DNA from: an uncultured Mollicutes bacterium
GTDB taxonomy: Bacteria > Bacillota_I > Bacilli_A > RFN20 > CAG-826
Direction: 5' to 3'
NCBI GenBank assembly: GCA_945935945.1
Contig: CAMESA010000035.1
Location: forward strand, 1 to 8,494
Length of the DNA: 8,494 nucleotides
Each line of letters starts with the position of its first letter. The first letter of the stretch is position 1. Positions 1 through 6,150 of this stretch are shown piece by piece. The notes under the pieces were generated by a model. The model was not told where the DNA came from and ran no database searches. It was given only the letters and a program-made list of their open reading frames with translations. The position numbers were made by a program, and so were the translations under genes.

Positions 1-59
1 GGTCAGAAAAGCCATAAGTCTGAGTCTTTTTATGTGATAAAACAAATTTGCTTTTCTGT

Positions 60-98
60 TTGTTTTTAATTCATTTTAGAGGTATTAAAGCGTAAAAT
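60..98 (+). promoter_or_regulatory. Weak candidate promoter(s) for the ROK kinase
   Basis: Two sigma-A-like pairings can be drawn in this AT-rich leader: TTCATT (70-75) with TAAAAT (93-98), and TTGTTT (60-65) with TATTAA (83-88), each with a 17-nt spacer. The first would start transcription near 104-105, just ahead of the AAGGAG ribosome site at 107-112. Neither -35 is good and such matches are common in AT-rich DNA, so the exact promoter is uncertain. The rest of 1-118 holds no convincing gene or terminator. Confidence 0.3.
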
Positions 99-118
99 AT
101 TCTAGCAAGGAGTTTTTT

Positions 119-1084
119 ATGGAAAATGTTTATATTGGTGTTGATGTTGGTGGCATGTCTTTAAAAGCAGGGCCTGTTACAGAAGAAGGAAAGATTTTGT
201 TTAAGGATACTGAACCAACAAATTCTAAAGAAACTGGAAAAGAAGGATTTCTAAAAGATATAAAAAACTTAATTTTAAGAGTAATTGATAAAATTGATAA
301 AAATTTGTACGAAATTAAAGGTATTGGTTTTGGAATGCCTGGTTTTGTAAGTCCATCAAAAGTAATCGTTGAATATTCTCCAAATTTATTTTTAGAAGAT
401 GTTCATCTTGGTGAATATTTGCGAGATTTAAATATACCTTGTTTTATTTCAAACGATGCAAATGTTGCAGCATTAGCTGAGGCAAAATTTGGTGCTGGTA
501 AAGATTTTGATAATGTTATTTTATTAACACTTGGTACAGGTGTTGGTGGTGGAGTCATCATCGATGGAAAATTATTTGAAGGTGTTGATGGAAAAGGTAC
601 TGAACTTGGTCATGCTACAATTATGATTGGTGGAGATCTTTGCAATTGTGGAAGAAAAGGCTGTTATGAGAGATATGCAAGTGCAACTGCTTTGTTAAAT
701 CAAACAAAACAAGCTATGGAAGAACATAAAGAGTCAAAAATGTGGGATTACTGTAAAGGTGATATTAAAAATGTCTCTGGTTTAACAAGTTTTGAATGCG
801 CAAAAGCTGGAGATAAAACTGCAATTGATGTTGTTAACAGATATGTAATGTATGTTAGCGAAGGAATTTTAAATTATTTAAATATTTTTAGACCAAACGC
901 TGTTTTAATTGGTGGCGGAATCTCAAATCAAGGTGATTATTTCATTAATATGATTAGAAAATATGTAAAAGATGCAAATTATGGCTTCGTTAGAGCACCT
1001 GAAGTTGAAATCTTAACTGCAAGTTTAAAAAATGATGCTGGAATAATTGGCGCAGCATGTCTTGCAATGGATGGAACAAAATAA
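119..1084 (+). CDS. glcK: ROK-family sugar kinase, probable glucokinase
   Basis: Cytosolic ATP-dependent hexose kinase, most likely making glucose 6-phosphate for glycolysis. The 321 aa equal the length of Bacillus GlcK. An N-terminal phosphate loop (GVDVGG, residues 7-12) is followed by the ROK catalytic aspartate in SNDAN (Asp113), the LGTGVGGG loop, and the sugar-contacting E-L-G-H segment ending at His165. The ROK zinc motif CxCGxxGCxE is complete (Cys175, Cys177, Cys182, Glu184), with His165 as the probable fourth zinc ligand. A second glycine-rich stretch (IGGGIS) lies near the C-terminus. The start is fixed by AAGGAG at 107-112, six bases before ATG. One small oddity is Met where GlcK proteins usually have Thr after the first GG. 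There is no N-terminal HTH, so it is a kinase and not a NagC/XylR-type repressor. The family is certain. Glucose is the likely substrate, but another hexose such as ManNAc cannot be excluded. Confidence 0.9.
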   Translation: MENVYIGVDVGGMSLKAGPVTEEGKILFKDTEPTNSKETGKEGFLKDIKNLILRVIDKIDKNLYEIKGIGFGMPGFVSPSKVIVEYSPNLFLEDVHLGEYLRDLNIPCFISNDANVAALAEAKFGAGKDFDNVILLTLGTGVGGGVIIDGKLFEGVDGKGTELGHATIMIGGDLCNCGRKGCYERYASATALLNQTKQAMEEHKESKMWDYCKGDIKNVSGLTSFECAKAGDKTAIDVVNRYVMYVSEGILNYLNIFRPNAVLIGGGISNQGDYFINMIRKYVKDANYGFVRAPEVEILTASLKNDAGIIGAACLAMDGTK

Positions 1085-1094
1085 TTTTTCTTAT

Positions 1095-1138
1095 TTTTTA
1101 AAACCTCCTTTTAGTATAGAATAGTAAAGGGCACCCCC
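1095..1138 (+). promoter_or_regulatory. pyrG promoter with GGGC start and C-tract, candidate CTP-sensing leader
   Basis: A -10 box TAGAAT (1117-1122, 5/6 to consensus) sits six bases before GGGC (1129-1132); the -35 is poor (T-rich, about 1094-1100). In Bacillus subtilis pyrG, transcripts begin GGGC. When CTP is scarce, polymerase stalls before the C and adds extra G residues by slippage, and the poly-G 5' end then pairs with a pyrimidine tract downstream to allow pyrG expression. Here a run of five C (1134-1138) follows almost at once, so an extended G tail could pair with it. The start and C-tract are seen; the regulation is inferred. No strong terminator lies wholly within the short 55-nt leader, so the mechanism would differ from the longer Bacillus leader. 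Confidence 0.5.
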
Positions 1139-1180
1139 TAAATTCATAGAATAATATTTTCTAGAAAAGTGAGGTTTTTT
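1100..1180 (+). terminator. Long-range inverted repeat ending in T6 between the ROK kinase and pyrG
   Basis: AAAACCTCCTTTT (1100-1112) can pair with 1165-1178 (AAAAG, bulged T1170, GAGGTTTT) to give 13 base pairs with one bulge, followed by the rest of a T6 run (1175-1180). The loop is 52 nt and contains the pyrG -10 box and start site. Read-through RNA from the upstream kinase could therefore form a terminator-like stem that also hides the pyrG ribosome site GUGAGG, while RNA started at 1129 lacks the left arm. The large loop lowers the odds that it is an efficient terminator. Confidence 0.35.
1169..1174 (+). promoter_or_regulatory. pyrG ribosome binding site
   Basis: GTGAGG lies nine bases before the ATG at 1184 and is the only purine-rich ribosome site in the leader. 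It decides the start: the in-frame GTG at 1169 is part of this site and would have no ribosome site of its own. The same bases form the right arm of the inverted repeat that starts at 1100. Confidence 0.7.
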
Positions 1181-1183
1181 ATT

Positions 1184-2809
1184 ATGGCTAAACAAATGAA
1201 ATTTATTTTTGTTACAGGCGGAGTCGTTTCAAGTTTAGGTAAAGGAATTAGTGCTGCTTGTATTGGTAGACTTTTAAAAAGAAGAGGTTTAAATATCTTT
1301 TCAATGAAACTTGATCCATATTTAAATATAGATCCAGGAACAATGTCACCATATCAACATGGTGAAGTTTTTGTTACAAAAGATGGTGCAGAAACTGACC
1401 TTGATTTAGGCCACTATGAAAGAATTATAAATACCTCACTCACTAAAGAAAGTAGTGTTACAAGTGGAAAAGTATATTCAACTGTTCTTGAAAAAGAAAG
1501 AAAAGGCGAATTTTTAGGTGCAACTATCCAAATTATTCCTCATATTACTAATGAAATTAAACGTAGATTATATGATGGATTTAACGCAAAAGGCGATACC
1601 GATGTTTGTATTGTTGAAATTGGCGGAACTGTTGGCGATATTGAATCCCAACCATTTTTAGAAACAATTAGACAACTTAGAAGAGAACTTGGTTATGAAA
1701 ATACATTTTTTGTTCATAACACTTTAGTTCCTTATTTAAAAACAACAGGTGAGATTAAAACAAAACCAACTCAACATAGCGTTAAAGAACTTACAGCACT
1801 TGGAATTCAACCTGACGCTTTGCTTTTAAGATGTGAAAAAAGAATTGATGAAGCTAGTAAAAAGAAGGTTGCATTATTCTGTAATGTAAGTGATGAAGCT
1901 GTTATTTCTGTTGAAGATGTCCCAATTATTTACCAAGTTGCTTTAAATTTACAAAAACAACATTTAGATGATTTGATTGTAAATCATTTAAGACTTAAAT
2001 GTGGTGATCATGCAGATATGTCTGATTGGGTTCAATTTATTGAAAAAATCAGACAATTGAAGTCAAAAGTTTCAATCGCACTCGTTGGAAAATATGTTGA
2101 ATTACATGATGCATATATTTCTGTTGCTGAATCTTTAAAATATGCTAGCTATGCATTTGATAAAAAAGTTGATATTCATTGGGTTAATTCAGAAGAAATA
2201 AATGAAAATAATATTAATGAATTACTTAGTGGTGTTAGTGGAATTATTGTTCCAGGCGGATTTGGAAATAGAGGAATTCAAGGAAAAATTGCTGCAATTA
2301 GATATGCAAGAACAAAAAATATACCATATTTAGGACTTTGCTTAGGTATGCAACTTGCATTAATTGAATACGCAAGGGATGTTTTAAAGATTCCAGGCGC
2401 TGATTCAACCGAATTTAATCCAAATTGCGAAAACAAAATCATTGATTACCTCCCAGATCAATATAAAGGAATTAAAATGGGCGGAACAATGCGTCTTGGA
2501 GAGTATGATTGTGTCTTGAAAGAAGGTAGTAAAGCACATTCTTTCTACAATATGGATCTCATTCCAGAAAGACACAGACATAGATACGAATTCAATAATC
2601 ATTATAAAGCTTTATTTGATGATGGAAATTTAATTTTTTCTGGAATAAACCCTCAAACAAATCTTTGCGAAATAATTGAACTTAAAAATCATCCTTTCTT
2701 TGTTGCTTGTCAATTCCATCCAGAATTTTTATCAAGACCACTTAAACCTCACCCATTATTTTTAGGATTTATTGGAGCTGCTATTAAATTAGAAGAAAAT
2801 CATGAATAA
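1184..2809 (+). CDS. pyrG: CTP synthase (glutamine-hydrolysing)
   Basis: Makes CTP from UTP, ATP and glutamine, the last step of de novo pyrimidine nucleotide synthesis; a cytosolic homotetramer in known family members. The 541 aa match the usual length (E. coli 545). The N-terminal amidoligase domain (about 1-270) opens with FVTGGVVSSLGKG, the synthetase P-loop, and carries the UTP/CTP-pocket segment around DPYLNIDPGTMSPYQHGE. The C-terminal class I glutamine amidotransferase domain (about 295-535) has the oxyanion region PGGFGNRG, the nucleophile Cys386 in GLCLGMQ, and His512 and Glu514 in CQFHPEF, so the catalytic triad is complete. The start at ATG 1184 is preferred over GTG 1169, which would add MRFFI and consume the ribosome site. 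The next gene begins inside the last codons, so the two are co-translated. Regulation by CTP through the GGGC leader is plausible. Confidence 0.98.
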   Translation: MAKQMKFIFVTGGVVSSLGKGISAACIGRLLKRRGLNIFSMKLDPYLNIDPGTMSPYQHGEVFVTKDGAETDLDLGHYERIINTSLTKESSVTSGKVYSTVLEKERKGEFLGATIQIIPHITNEIKRRLYDGFNAKGDTDVCIVEIGGTVGDIESQPFLETIRQLRRELGYENTFFVHNTLVPYLKTTGEIKTKPTQHSVKELTALGIQPDALLLRCEKRIDEASKKKVALFCNVSDEAVISVEDVPIIYQVALNLQKQHLDDLIVNHLRLKCGDHADMSDWVQFIEKIRQLKSKVSIALVGKYVELHDAYISVAESLKYASYAFDKKVDIHWVNSEEINENNINELLSGVSGIIVPGGFGNRGIQGKIAAIRYARTKNIPYLGLCLGMQLALIEYARDVLKIPGADSTEFNPNCENKIIDYLPDQYKGIKMGGTMRLGEYDCVLKEGSKAHSFYNMDLIPERHRHRYEFNNHYKALFDDGNLIFSGINPQTNLCEIIELKNHPFFVACQFHPEFLSRPLKPHPLFLGFIGAAIKLEENHE

Positions 2810-3779
2810 AAATTATAAAGAAAATATAAAAAATAGAAACGAAGGCAAAAGCGATTTCCAAAAGACTAAAAAATTAGATATTAAAGAATTTGCAGTTAAA
2901 AAAGAAAGTGAACTATTATCTTATTTAATAGATGAACTTCATTATTCAAGAAATAACGCAAAAAATTTATTATCTCATCATTTAATTGCAATTGATGGAG
3001 CGCCAATAAGTCAATTTAACTTTATGATTTATCCTGGTGATACATTAATTATTGCTAAATCTCCAATTAGGAAAAAAGAGAGATCAAAACTTCCAATTAT
3101 TTTTGAAGATGAACACATTATTGCAATTAATAAACCTTTTGGATTGTTAAGTGTTGCGAGCGATAAAGAAAAATCATCTACAGCCTATCGAATGGTTACA
3201 GATTATGTTCAAAGTAAGGATAAACATAATCGTGTTTTCGTTGTTCATAGAATTGATAAAGAGACAAGCGGGGTTCTGATTTTTGCTAAAAATGAAAAAC
3301 TTCAAAAGATTTTACAAGATAATTGGAATGAACTTGTTAAAAAAAGAGGCTATTTTGCAATCACAGAGGGTCAATTTGAAAAGAAAGAAGATACAATCAT
3401 CAATTATTTAAAAATGAACTCTTTAAATTTGATGTATACCGCTTCACCAAAAGATCCAAAAGCACAAAAATGTATTACTCATTATAAAGTCATAAAAGAA
3501 AATAAAAATTACTCATTACTTGATGTTGATATTTTAACAGGTAGAAAGAATCAAATTCGTGTCACTTTCGGCAGTTTAGGACACTTTATTTTAGGTGATG
3601 ATAAATATGGTGAACCTGAGAATCCAATTAAGAGATTGTGCTTACATGCTTATGAGCTAGATTTAATAAATCCAATCACAAAAAAAGAGTATAAATTGAA
3701 AACAAAAATACCAGAAGAATTTGAAAAATTAATGAAACAAAATTCAGAACAAAAAGATGCAAAGATAAATAAATTTTAA
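2802..3779 (+). CDS. RluA-family RNA pseudouridine synthase with S4 domain
   Basis: Isomerises uridine to pseudouridine in structured RNA, probably large-subunit rRNA. After a charged, lysine-rich N-terminus (1-36) comes an S4-type RNA-binding domain (about 37-85, ending YPGDTLII), then the catalytic domain (about 98-300). The family motif HRIDKETSG gives the catalytic aspartate Asp152; the later TGRKNQIRVTF segment is the conserved RluA motif III. At 325 aa it has the length of RluC/RluD-type enzymes with an S4 domain. The exact target uridine cannot be read from the sequence, so no symbol is given. ATG 2802 overlaps the pyrG stop by 8 nt, with only a weak AGAAG (2791-2795) upstream, suggesting translational coupling to pyrG. 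Coupling of this enzyme to CTP synthase looks like simple operon packing, not pathway logic. Confidence 0.93.
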   Translation: MNKNYKENIKNRNEGKSDFQKTKKLDIKEFAVKKESELLSYLIDELHYSRNNAKNLLSHHLIAIDGAPISQFNFMIYPGDTLIIAKSPIRKKERSKLPIIFEDEHIIAINKPFGLLSVASDKEKSSTAYRMVTDYVQSKDKHNRVFVVHRIDKETSGVLIFAKNEKLQKILQDNWNELVKKRGYFAITEGQFEKKEDTIINYLKMNSLNLMYTASPKDPKAQKCITHYKVIKENKNYSLLDVDILTGRKNQIRVTFGSLGHFILGDDKYGEPENPIKRLCLHAYELDLINPITKKEYKLKTKIPEEFEKLMKQNSEQKDAKINKF

Positions 3780-3786
3780 AAAAATA

Positions 3787-3815
3787 TTGGGGTTCTGCAG
3801 GGTTTTTGTTATAAT
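3787..3815 (+). promoter_or_regulatory. Extended -10 promoter for the DUF1538-PII-GH2 operon
   Basis: TGTTATAAT (3807-3815) is a perfect extended -10 element, with a partial -35 TTGGGG (3787-3792) at 17-nt spacing. It lies in the 41-nt gap after the pseudouridine synthase and is the best promoter in the window. Transcription would begin about 3821-3823, on or beside the ATG at 3821, which has no usable Shine-Dalgarno sequence before it. The mRNA is thus probably leaderless. Confidence 0.6.
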
Positions 3816-3820
3816 GTGGT

Positions 3821-5359
3821 ATGGCGAAAGATGTATCAAAAAAATTATTTGAAGCTTTTCTAAGCGTATTACCTATAGCAATTATTGTTGTTATAATTTT
3901 TTCTTTGCAATATTCAAACTTTATGCCAAGTGGTACTTTATCACTTGATACACTTTTGACATTTTTAATTTCTTTGATTGCTTTAGTTTTTGGTATGGCT
4001 TTATTTTCACTTGGTAGTGATGTTGCTATGAGCAAAGTTGGAAAATATATTGGTGCAAGTATTACAAAGAGAAAATCCCTATCCTTAATTATAATAATAT
4101 CTTTTATTTTGGGTGTAATGATCACTATTGCAGAGCCTGATTTAACAGTTCTTGGTGATCTTTTATCTAGTTTTCTCAACCCATGGATTTTAAAAATAGT
4201 AATAGGAATTGGTGTTGGAATATTTTTGGTGATTGGACTTTTAAGAATTATTTTCCAAAAGAATTTAAAGTTATGGATAATTTTTTTATACGGAGTTGTT
4301 TTTGCCCTTGCTTGCTTATTTGAAGGAAAAGCTGGAGACACTATTATATCGTTATCATTTGATAGCGGTGGCGTCACGACTGGACCAGTCACTGTTCCTT
4401 TTTTATTAACTTTTGGAGCTGGTGTTGCTGCTGTTCGTGGTGGTAAAAACTCTTCAAACGACTCTTTTGGTGTTATGGGATTGTGTTCGATTGGGCCACT
4501 TATCTCATCGATGCTTTTATTTTTGATTCTTTCAAATTTTTATGATTTTTCTATGATAAAGAATACAATTTCAGCTGAAAATTCAATTTTTCATGTCTTG
4601 AAGTTGACTTCACTTGAGGTTTTAATTGCAATTGTTCCTATTTTGTCTTTCTTTTTAATATATGAACTAATTTTTATTAGAATTCCAGGTATTGAGTTAG
4701 TAAAAATTATGCTTGGTTTTATTTATACCTATGTTGGATTAACGGTTTTTTTGACTTCTGCAAAAGTCGGATTAATCCCAGTTGGTTTTGCTCTTGGTGA
4801 AAACTTAGCAAATCCAATTCATAATAATGGATTTAATTATCTATTAATCATTCTTGCGATTTTGATTGGAATTGCTGTCGTTTTAGTTGAACCTGGCGTC
4901 CATATTTTAAATGAACAAGTAGAAGAAATAAGTGGTGGAGCAATTTCTAAAAGAAAAATGCTTATTTCAATGTCTGTTGGTGTTGCTCTAGCTATAGTTT
5001 TAGCTGTAATTAAAGAATTATATGGACCTTTTAATATTACTTATTATTTTGTTCCACTCTACATTATTGCTTTAGGTTTGACTTTTACTGTTCCAGATAT
5101 TTATTCTGCAATCGCTTTTGATAGTGGTGGAGTTGCAAGTGGAACTATGTCTTCATGTTTTGTTCTTCCTTTTATTATTGGAATTGCAAATAGCAAAAAT
5201 TCAGGAAGTGGTTTTGGTGTAATTGGACTAATCGCGCTCATGCCTTTAATTTGTGTGCAAACCCTAGGTTTAGAATCTATAATAAAACAAAAAGCACTTT
5301 ATAGAATGGCTAAAAGACGTGTTAAAGAAGCTAACGATGCTCAAATTATTCATTTTTAG
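3821..5359 (+). CDS. DUF1538-family polytopic membrane protein, internally duplicated
   Basis: Integral membrane protein of unknown substrate, recognised as the DUF1538 family from its signature segments; I infer that it is a transporter or channel. The 512 aa form two homologous halves of about 250 aa, each with roughly six or seven hydrophobic segments. FDSGGV occurs at 180-185 and again at 433-438. A Glu-Pro preceded by a hydrophobic helix occurs at 105-106 (AEPDLTVL) and 357-358 (VEPGVHIL). Each half also has a 'ISKRK/ITKRK' loop and a DSFGVMGL/GSGFGVIGL segment followed by a Pro-containing helix. A constant offset of about 253 residues shows an old tandem duplication, as in many transporters with pseudo-symmetric pores. 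No other in-frame ATG occurs before residue 35, and the first helix begins near residue 9, so 3821 is the start despite the missing ribosome site. Two PII-like genes follow directly, suggesting they control this protein, as GlnK controls AmtB. Confidence 0.88.
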   Translation: MAKDVSKKLFEAFLSVLPIAIIVVIIFSLQYSNFMPSGTLSLDTLLTFLISLIALVFGMALFSLGSDVAMSKVGKYIGASITKRKSLSLIIIISFILGVMITIAEPDLTVLGDLLSSFLNPWILKIVIGIGVGIFLVIGLLRIIFQKNLKLWIIFLYGVVFALACLFEGKAGDTIISLSFDSGGVTTGPVTVPFLLTFGAGVAAVRGGKNSSNDSFGVMGLCSIGPLISSMLLFLILSNFYDFSMIKNTISAENSIFHVLKLTSLEVLIAIVPILSFFLIYELIFIRIPGIELVKIMLGFIYTYVGLTVFLTSAKVGLIPVGFALGENLANPIHNNGFNYLLIILAILIGIAVVLVEPGVHILNEQVEEISGGAISKRKMLISMSVGVALAIVLAVIKELYGPFNITYYFVPLYIIALGLTFTVPDIYSAIAFDSGGVASGTMSSCFVLPFIIGIANSKNSGSGFGVIGLIALMPLICVQTLGLESIIKQKALYRMAKRRVKEANDAQIIHF

Positions 5360-5368
5360 GTTTTGAAT

Positions 5369-5827
5369 ATGTTTTTTAAAAAGAAAAAAGTTAAAGAAAA
5401 TATTGAAAATAAAGAAGAAAATATTTCAACATTACCTTACGATCAAGAATTTAAGATTAGCAAACTTAAGCTTTTTGTTGTAATTGTAAATCGAGACCAA
5501 GGTGACTTCTTTGTTAAAAAGTTTGAAGAAGTTGGCGTTGGAGCCTCATTTGAAATCTATGGAAGAGGCACAGCAACAAAAGAGATTTATGAGATTTTAG
5601 GTGTTGGTGATACAAAAAAAGATATTATTTTATCGTTTGTAAGTGAAAAAGATATTTTAAAAGTGAAAGAAATTGTTTCAAACAGATTTAATATTTCAAA
5701 AAATGCTAAAGGAATTGCTTTTTCTATTGCAATCGACTCTTTAGCAGGAATTCTAATTTACAAATACCTTACCAATACTCGTCAAAACGAAAGGAGACCA
5801 TCCCATGGAAAACCAAAAAAATTATAA
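5369..5827 (+). CDS. PII-like protein A, divergent, with charged N-terminal extension
   Basis: Small signal-transduction protein of the PII (GlnB/GlnK) superfamily, expected to be a cytosolic trimer. Residues 1-32 are a Lys/Glu-rich extension unlike classical PII. The ferredoxin-like core runs from about 33 (KLKLFVVIVN) to 130, with GIAFSIAIDSLAG (115-127) matching the PII C-terminal strand. The T-loop region is short (about 60-80) and lacks the uridylylated Tyr context of GlnB. At the position where its neighbour has GGTT it has GASF, so the nucleotide site looks altered. ATG 5369 is preferred, eight bases after a weak TAGG (5357-5360) that overlaps the stop of the membrane-protein gene; TTG 5363 has no proper spacing. 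The last 23 nt overlap the next gene, so its tail (ERRPSHGKPKKL) is partly dictated by the downstream ribosome site. Related to but clearly different from the next PII. Ligand unknown. Confidence 0.82.
   Translation: MFFKKKKVKENIENKEENISTLPYDQEFKISKLKLFVVIVNRDQGDFFVKKFEEVGVGASFEIYGRGTATKEIYEILGVGDTKKDIILSFVSEKDILKVKEIVSNRFNISKNAKGIAFSIAIDSLAGILIYKYLTNTRQNERRPSHGKPKKL
5791..5796 (+). promoter_or_regulatory. Strong ribosome binding site inside PII-like gene A
   Basis: AAGGAG with eight bases to ATG 5805 is the best ribosome site in the operon and fixes the start of the second PII gene. It lies in the coding sequence of the first, whose own site is weak, so the second PII is probably made in larger amounts. 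Confidence 0.75.
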
Positions 5828-6146
5828 TTTAGTTGTAGCTATTGTTAATAAAGGCTATACCGATCTAGTAATGGAAGCAGCTAGAAACAAAGGTGCAAGA
5901 GGTGGTACAACTTTTGTTGCACGTGGAACTGGAAATAAAGAATTAGGTTCATTTTTTGGAATTGCAATTGAACCAGAAAAAGAAATCGTTTTTATCATTG
6001 TTGATAATGAGATAAAAGACGATGTTATGTTAGAAATTTATAAAGTCGCTGGCTTAGAAACTAAAGGGATGGGAATTTGTTTTTCAATGAATGTTGATGA
6101 TTGTGTTGGATTAACACCTTTTGAGAACGAAGAAAACAAGGAATAA
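5805..6146 (+). CDS. PII-like protein B
   Basis: A 113-aa PII-superfamily protein, the usual GlnB/GlnK length, with no extension. Strand 1 (YNLVVAIVN, 7-15) is followed by a helix and by ARGGTTFVARG (31-41), which keeps the Gly-Gly-Thr-Thr pattern near the PII nucleotide site. The T-loop is shortened to about 40-58 and has no Tyr equivalent to the modified Tyr51, so uridylylation of the GlnB type is unlikely. EKEIVFIIV (58-66) is the central strand, and GMGICFSMNVDDCVGL (88-103) the C-terminal strand and turn seen in PII proteins. It aligns along its length with the preceding gene but keeps a more canonical ligand region, so it is the better candidate for the ligand-sensing subunit. Start at 5805 from the AAGGAG site. 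Inferred partner: the DUF1538 protein; inferred ligands: adenine nucleotides, with a second effector unknown. Confidence 0.88.
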   Translation: MENQKNYNLVVAIVNKGYTDLVMEAARNKGARGGTTFVARGTGNKELGSFFGIAIEPEKEIVFIIVDNEIKDDVMLEIYKVAGLETKGMGICFSMNVDDCVGLTPFENEENKE

Positions 6147-6150
6147 CATT

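Noticed and set aside
39..67. Possible terminator stem AAAACAAA / TTTGTTTT followed by T.
   Set aside because: Eight pairs with a single G-C and a 12-base loop are too weak, and such stems are expected by chance in AT-rich DNA.
1..69. End of an upstream protein gene in frame 1.
   Set aside because: The 22-residue peptide has no recognisable features and its composition does not look like the conserved C-terminus of a gene.
84..99. Catabolite-response (cre)-like palindrome around AAAGCGTAAAA before the ROK kinase.
   Set aside because: Only about 9 of 14 positions match the cre consensus and the outer TG/CA pairs are missing.
1116..1153. Direct repeat ATAGAATA at 1116-1123 and 1146-1153 as a regulator site pair or second promoter.
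   Set aside because: The first copy is explained by the -10 box; the second has no -35, and eight AT-rich bases repeat easily by chance.
1169..1183. GTG at 1169 as the pyrG start.
   Set aside because: It is part of the ribosome site GTGAGG, would add MRFFI that CTP synthases lack, and has no ribosome site of its own.
2405..2602. Minus-strand open frame inside pyrG.
   Set aside because: Fully antisense to the conserved glutaminase domain, with no ribosome site or family resemblance.
3676..4392. Long open frame on the minus strand (238 codons) opposite the end of the pseudouridine synthase gene and the start of the DUF1538 gene.
   Set aside because: Its protein is low-complexity (Ile, Lys, Pro rich), has no recognisable domain, and lies antisense to two well-supported genes and their promoter. 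It is a by-product of AT-rich coding.
6121..6150. TTG at 6121 as the start of the GH2 gene.
   Set aside because: It lies inside PII gene B, while ATG 6151 has AAGGAA at good spacing.
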